Assembly: GCF_019903425.1 (NCBI RefSeq)
Contig: NZ_JACHUZ010000012.1
Span: 279,404 to 343,403 of the forward strand
Direction of reading: 5' to 3'
Origin: Vreelandella halophila
Lineage (GTDB): Bacteria; Pseudomonadota; Gammaproteobacteria; Pseudomonadales; Oleiphilaceae
Length of the DNA: 64,000 nucleotides
Below, in pieces: positions 61,423 through 64,000 of this stretch (position 1 is the stretch's first letter; every line of letters begins with the position of its first letter). The position numbers and the translations under genes are program-made. Under the pieces are notes generated by a model. It was not told the origin of the DNA and ran no database searches. It saw only the letters and a list, made by a program, of their open reading frames with translations.

Positions 61423-61570
61423 CCCCCGTCATCCGTCGCCGTCGGTATAGAGGCGCCCGACCCAGATCGTGCGCAGGGCAAGGGGCGCCCGAAGGGCGCA
61501 GCGAAGCGGCCCTTGCGCTGCGCAGGAGCTGGGTCATGTTGGCGCCGCCGACGGCAGAGGATGACGGGGG
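61423..61570. repeat. 148-base near-continuous hairpin, candidate phage packaging signal or replication origin
   Basis: Successive arms pair inward: CCCCCGTCATCC (61423-61434) with GGATGACGGGGG (61559-61570); GCCGTCGG (61438-61445) with CCGACGGC (61548-61555); GGCGCC (61452-61457) with GGCGCC (61541-61546); GACCCAG (61459-61465) with CTGGGTC (61529-61535); TGCGCAG (61470-61476) with CTGCGCA (61518-61524); and GCAAGGG (61478-61484) with CCCTTGC (61510-61516). Small internal loops separate the arms. In filamentous phages such imperfect hairpins in single-stranded DNA serve as the packaging signal and strand origins. Confidence 0.8.
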
Positions 61571-61704
61571 TAGCGACGCCTGCCCCTTGATTCCCGAGCC
61601 CGAGGTCCCGGACCGGCGCCCGCAGGGCGCCCCCGAGCAACCGGACTCCCCGGAGTCCACAAGTGAAAACCGCCGCTAAGCGGCCAAAAGCTGGAGAAAG
61701 ACCA

Positions 61705-62043
61705 ATGAAACAGCAACTGACCATCACCGTCCTCGGTGCGCGTCGTTTCGATATCGACGGCAACAAGATCGGCCAGATTTTCACCATGGAAACGGCCGAC
61801 CCGGACGATAAGGACCGCATCGGCCACGACGTCATGAAGTGGGGTTGTGATCACGCCCTGGTTGAAAAGGTCGAGCAATACGAATCCGAGCTGCCCTGCG
61901 AGTTCGATGCCGAAGCCCTGATGAAAGCCGGCACCGGCCAGAAGGCGCAGTTCAAGCTGCTCAGTCTCGCCAAGCGCCAGATCAGCGGCGGTAAATCCAG
62001 TGGCGCCAGCGGTGACAAGTCAGCCGCGGCGGCGAGCCAGTAA
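61705..62043 (+). CDS. Phage single-stranded-DNA-binding protein (gene V type)
   Basis: Protein of 112 residues beginning MKQQLTITVLGARRFDIDGN, with KIGQIFTMETADPDDKDRIG and a Ser/Gly/Lys-rich C-terminal tail. Position, size and the beta-rich N-terminus match the DNA-binding protein of Pf phages that coats the single strand before assembly and shifts replication to single-strand synthesis. GGAGA precedes ATG 61705; the open frame back to 61663 is not used. It lies between the long hairpin and the virion genes. Confidence 0.8.
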   Translation: MKQQLTITVLGARRFDIDGNKIGQIFTMETADPDDKDRIGHDVMKWGCDHALVEKVEQYESELPCEFDAEALMKAGTGQKAQFKLLSLAKRQISGGKSSGASGDKSAAAASQ

Positions 62044-62073
62044 CCGCCATTCCAGACAGCGGGGATTCCGGTG

Positions 62074-62379
62074 ATGCGCTTGATGCTTCTGATCCTGGTT
62101 TGTGCCTTCTCAGCCCCGGCGATATCCGGCGGCTGCGTGGTCGAAACCACAAGCGGCGATCTGCGCATCACCACCCAACCGGTTTCCGAATGCTCCGGGT
62201 ACGTCGTGCTCGACGCCCAGGAGTATTCCCAGTATCCGACCCTTAAATCGTTGTTCGCATTCCCGGATGCCAAGGATTTGGGGAAGGTGTGGAGCATCGG
62301 TGCTGGCTTACCGATGTTCTCGTACTTGATCGCCTGGGCCTTCGGCTCGGTGGTCAACTTTATCAATCCAAGAGAATGA
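62074..62379 (+). CDS. Small virion/membrane protein of the inovirus
   Basis: Protein of 101 residues with a signal peptide (MRLMLLILVCAFSAPAISGG), two cysteines in the exported part (GGCVV, SECSGY) likely forming a disulfide, and a transmembrane segment near the C-terminus (FSYLIAWAFGSVVNFI). Between the ssDNA-binding and major coat genes, Pf-type phages encode one or two small minor proteins; this fits, though sequence alone does not prove it. The start ATG 62074 is preceded by GGGGA. Confidence 0.65.
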   Translation: MRLMLLILVCAFSAPAISGGCVVETTSGDLRITTQPVSECSGYVVLDAQEYSQYPTLKSLFAFPDAKDLGKVWSIGAGLPMFSYLIAWAFGSVVNFINPRE

Positions 62380-62391
62380 AGGAGGTGCGTT

Positions 62392-62616
62392 ATGCGCATT
62401 CGCGAATTGTTCCTGGCTCTGTCGCTGATGCTGGTTTCAGCCATGGCAGCGGCATCCGGTGGCGGCGGTGGTGGTGGACAGCTCGATATGTCGGGTGTCA
62501 CCTCGGCGGTCGATGCCTCAACGATCGTCGCCGCGATCTCGTCCATCGCCGCCATCAAGATCCTGCCCGGCGTTGCCCGGTGGGGCTACAACAAGGTGAT
62601 TGGTTGGTTCAACTGA
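62392..62616 (+). CDS. Major coat protein (pVIII/CoaB type)
   Basis: Protein of 74 residues: a signal peptide (about 1-22, ending MAAA), a glycine-rich GGGGGGGQLDMSGVTSA start of the mature chain, one hydrophobic span (IVAAISSIAAIKILPGVA) and a basic C-terminus (RWGYNKVIGWFN) that would face the DNA. This is the layout of filamentous phage major coat proteins. AAGGAGGTG directly precedes the ATG, the best ribosome site of the prophage, as expected for the most abundant product. The unusual run of seven glycines may be a cleavage or flexible segment. Confidence 0.85.
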   Translation: MRIRELFLALSLMLVSAMAAASGGGGGGGQLDMSGVTSAVDASTIVAAISSIAAIKILPGVARWGYNKVIGWFN

Positions 62617-62619
62617 CAC

Positions 62620-62655
62620 ACACGTATGGCCGGGGCTCCCGGCCATACGTGTTTT
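62620..62655 (+). terminator. Strong intrinsic terminator behind the major coat gene
   Basis: ACACGTATGGCCGGG (62620-62634) and CCCGGCCATACGTGT (62638-62652) form a perfect 15-base stem with a three-base loop, and TTT follows. In Ff phages a central terminator lies just behind gene VIII and keeps coat protein mRNA abundant; the same arrangement is seen here. Confidence 0.9.
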
Positions 62656-62776
62656 GAGGGGCTGACATGTTATGGCTTGGGCTTTTTTTTCTGTCGGGAA
62701 GTTTGTGCGGTTTTGCGATCGTCAAAGGCTTCACAAGTCTTTGAACCTCTTTTCCAGGGGTAAAAGGTGTTTATCA

Positions 62777-63970
62777 ATGACCCGTATTCCCTCTTTATTT
62801 GTGTTATTTGCCTTTCTCTTTTTGTCGCTGCCAGTTAGCGCAGATATTTATAATAAGGGTGATTATTGGGAGATTTTTCTACCTGCTGGCAGTGTAACTG
62901 TTCCCATTTCTAAGTATTCAGCTATGTCTGAATATGATTCCGGTAACTCTTTGAGGTGTGATACAAATGATTGTGAGTCCTATGTTGCAGATTATGTGTC
63001 TGAATGTGAGGGCCAGCTTAGTGATTATGATGGATGTGATTCAGTAACTGAAAGCCATGAGGGCGGAGATGAATTATATTATTCTGTTTATAAGTATAAA
63101 AACCCGGAAAATAATTGCGAATCCGGTAATCATCGTTCTATGACTTTTAATGATGGCTCTTCCCCTGAAACTACTTGTTTTAGTGGTTGTGAATATACAA
63201 AGACAGGGTCTATTAGTGTCGGTATGGCTGATGGGTCTTGGATGCAGAATATGAAATCAACTGGTTCTAGTTGTTCTCAAAGTGATTCGTTGCCGTCCCC
63301 TGATTCGTCTGATCCGGTAGATAATCCTGATGGGGGCGAACCTGATGCACCGACCTGCGGGGATGGTGAGCAGCTGGGGACAGTTAATGGTGAGTATTCG
63401 TGCCAACCAACTGGTGATGATGGGGGCAGTGATGATGGCAGTGGTGATGGCTCTGGTGATGATGGCTCTACCGGCGACGGATCGGACGATGGAAGCGACG
63501 GTGGCGGCGATGGTGGCGATGGCTCTGGCGGTGATGACGGTTCCGGTACTGGCGGTGATTCCGGCGATGGTTCTGATGGTAGTGACGGCTCTGGCGATGA
63601 CTCGGGCACTGGTGGCGGCTCTGGTGGTGACGGTACGGGTGGCGACGGTGATGGTGAAGGGGTAGGTACTCCTGGGGTCGATGCCGGGGATTTTTATGAA
63701 AGCAAGAACCCCGATGGCGTTGAAAAAGTCATGTCCGATTTCAAGTCAGAAATCGAAGAAACGCAGTTGATGAAATCCATTGATGGTTTTTTTGACGTGG
63801 ACATCAATGGCTATTCCTGCCCGGTTTGGACCATCCCCAGTGTCATGAAGATGCCCGCGATCACGATTGATCAGCAATGTTCCAGCGCCATGAACCAGGT
63901 CTGGCCGGGTATTGCGGCGATCATTATCGCGACCTGTGGGTTTTACGCCTTTCGTATAGCGGTTTTGTGA
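62777..63970 (+). CDS. pIII-like adsorption protein with Asp/Gly/Ser linker
   Basis: Minor coat protein of 397 residues at the virion tip. A signal peptide (MTRIPSLFVLFAFLFLSLPV) is followed by an exported N-terminal domain with many cysteines (about 25-205). A low-complexity linker of Gly, Asp and Ser spans about 205-300. The C-terminal domain has a cysteine pair and a transmembrane helix (IAAIIIATCGFYAFRIAVL). This is the pIII/CoaA plan: receptor binding, linker, anchor. The 5' half is much richer in A and T than its neighbours, suggesting foreign or fast-evolving DNA, as expected for a receptor-binding part. AGGTG lies before ATG 62777. Confidence 0.82.
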   Translation: MTRIPSLFVLFAFLFLSLPVSADIYNKGDYWEIFLPAGSVTVPISKYSAMSEYDSGNSLRCDTNDCESYVADYVSECEGQLSDYDGCDSVTESHEGGDELYYSVYKYKNPENNCESGNHRSMTFNDGSSPETTCFSGCEYTKTGSISVGMADGSWMQNMKSTGSSCSQSDSLPSPDSSDPVDNPDGGEPDAPTCGDGEQLGTVNGEYSCQPTGDDGGSDDGSGDGSGDDGSTGDGSDDGSDGGGDGGDGSGGDDGSGTGGDSGDGSDGSDGSGDDSGTGGGSGGDGTGGDGDGEGVGTPGVDAGDFYESKNPDGVEKVMSDFKSEIEETQLMKSIDGFFDVDINGYSCPVWTIPSVMKMPAITIDQQCSSAMNQVWPGIAAIIIATCGFYAFRIAVL

Positions 63971-63977
63971 GGGTGTT

Positions 63978-64000
63978 ATGGATTGGGTGTCGGATGTATT
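63978..64000 (+). CDS. Start of a pVI-like (DUF2523) gene (partial)
   Basis: ATG at 63978 with GAGGGTG before it opens MDWVSDV and runs off the right edge. In Pf-type phages the pIII gene is followed by the pVI-like minor coat gene (DUF2523), so that is the likely product, from position only. Confidence 0.45.

Larger units (their letters stand above)
58685..64000. mobile_element. Inovirus (filamentous phage) prophage, Pf-like, partial
   Basis: From the tRNA-Phe fragment to the right edge: an unknown two-gene cassette, a repressor, a divergent early regulator, three small early genes, a long hairpin, a single-stranded-DNA-binding protein, a small virion membrane protein, the major coat protein plus terminator, a pIII-like adsorption protein and the start of a pVI-like gene. 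This is the order known from Pseudomonas Pf phages, whose next genes are zot, a replication gene and an integrase. The left border is inferred and the right one is outside the window. Confidence 0.8.

Noticed and set aside
61401..61679. A 92-residue Arg/Pro-rich reading frame starting at an ATGA overlap
   Set aside because: It runs through the long hairpin, whose base pairing explains the sequence better than coding, and the product is low in complexity. Coupled translation cannot be fully excluded.
63400..63660. Tandem DNA repeat or CRISPR-like array
   Set aside because: The GGTGATGG-like words are irregular and encode the Gly/Asp/Ser linker of the pIII-like protein. No CRISPR array was seen anywhere in the window.

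Overview
The window looks like the chromosome of a GC-rich gammaproteobacterium. The gpmI-envC-ctpA-yibQ block lies divergent to a secB/rhodanese pair, hisB-hisH-hisA-hisF sits next to an SRPBCC gene, and asmA is followed by mutY, all arrangements familiar from Gammaproteobacteria. rfaH, the DUF5062 protein and cca/trmL fit as well. Genus cannot be fixed by eye; a marine or halophilic lineage is only a guess.

Layout. 1-7190: a nitrogen-scavenging cluster. An ABC transporter of the urea/short-amide type (urtA, urtB, partial urtC; minus strand) is divergent from formamidase (fmdA), an FmdB-type zinc ribbon and a GAF-AAA+-Fis activator of sigma-54. A -24/-12 promoter and TGACA-N-TGTCA palindromes lie upstream of fmdA, so promoter, activator and target appear to form one unit. 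7227-8793: a decayed IS1380-family element inserted exactly behind the stop codon of madM. 8794-13843: malonate use (madM, madL, matB, matA) with a divergent GntR/FCD regulator. 14000-19015: a patchy stretch with a decayed glycine-zipper protein, a small membrane protein, its broken second copy 3.7 kb away, a phosphoesterase pseudogene, a CHAD protein, an acyl-CoA synthetase and a flavin reductase. 19126-31027: fatty-acid oxidation (fadE, thiolase), rfaH, pteridine reductase, cca, trmL, cysC with a probable sulfate carrier, DUF418, YdcF-like and DUF3047 proteins. 31028-43846: secB, a cysteine-less rhodanese, gpmI, envC, ctpA, yibQ, his genes, asmA and mutY. 43858-52549: a shikimate-kinase-like protein, DUF2256 plus two photolyase/cryptochrome genes on opposite strands, small envelope proteins, a sterol-desaturase-type enzyme and a membrane-anchored Mrr nuclease.

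From about 52690 to the right edge the DNA is mobile. Element A (52690-58652, about 6 kb) carries a P4-type tyrosine integrase, a 283-residue protein of unknown function, AlpA and three coupled small genes, a roughly 950-base non-coding stretch with iteron-like repeats, and three unknown genes. It is bounded by a 16-base repeat matching the 3' end of a tRNA-Phe gene, with matching candidate integrase arm sites near each end. At 58637-58684 only the 3' 48 bases of tRNA-Phe remain, which suggests a second element integrated in tandem to the right.

That second element is a filamentous-phage (inovirus) prophage with Pf-like gene order: repressor, divergent early regulator, three small early genes, a 148-base hairpin, single-stranded-DNA-binding protein, a small membrane virion protein, major coat protein followed by a strong terminator, a pIII-like adsorption protein and the start of a pVI-like gene. 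Its assembly ATPase (Zot), replication protein and integrase should lie beyond the window. Between the tRNA fragment and the repressor sits an unrecognised two-gene cassette, the best candidate here for an undescribed accessory system.
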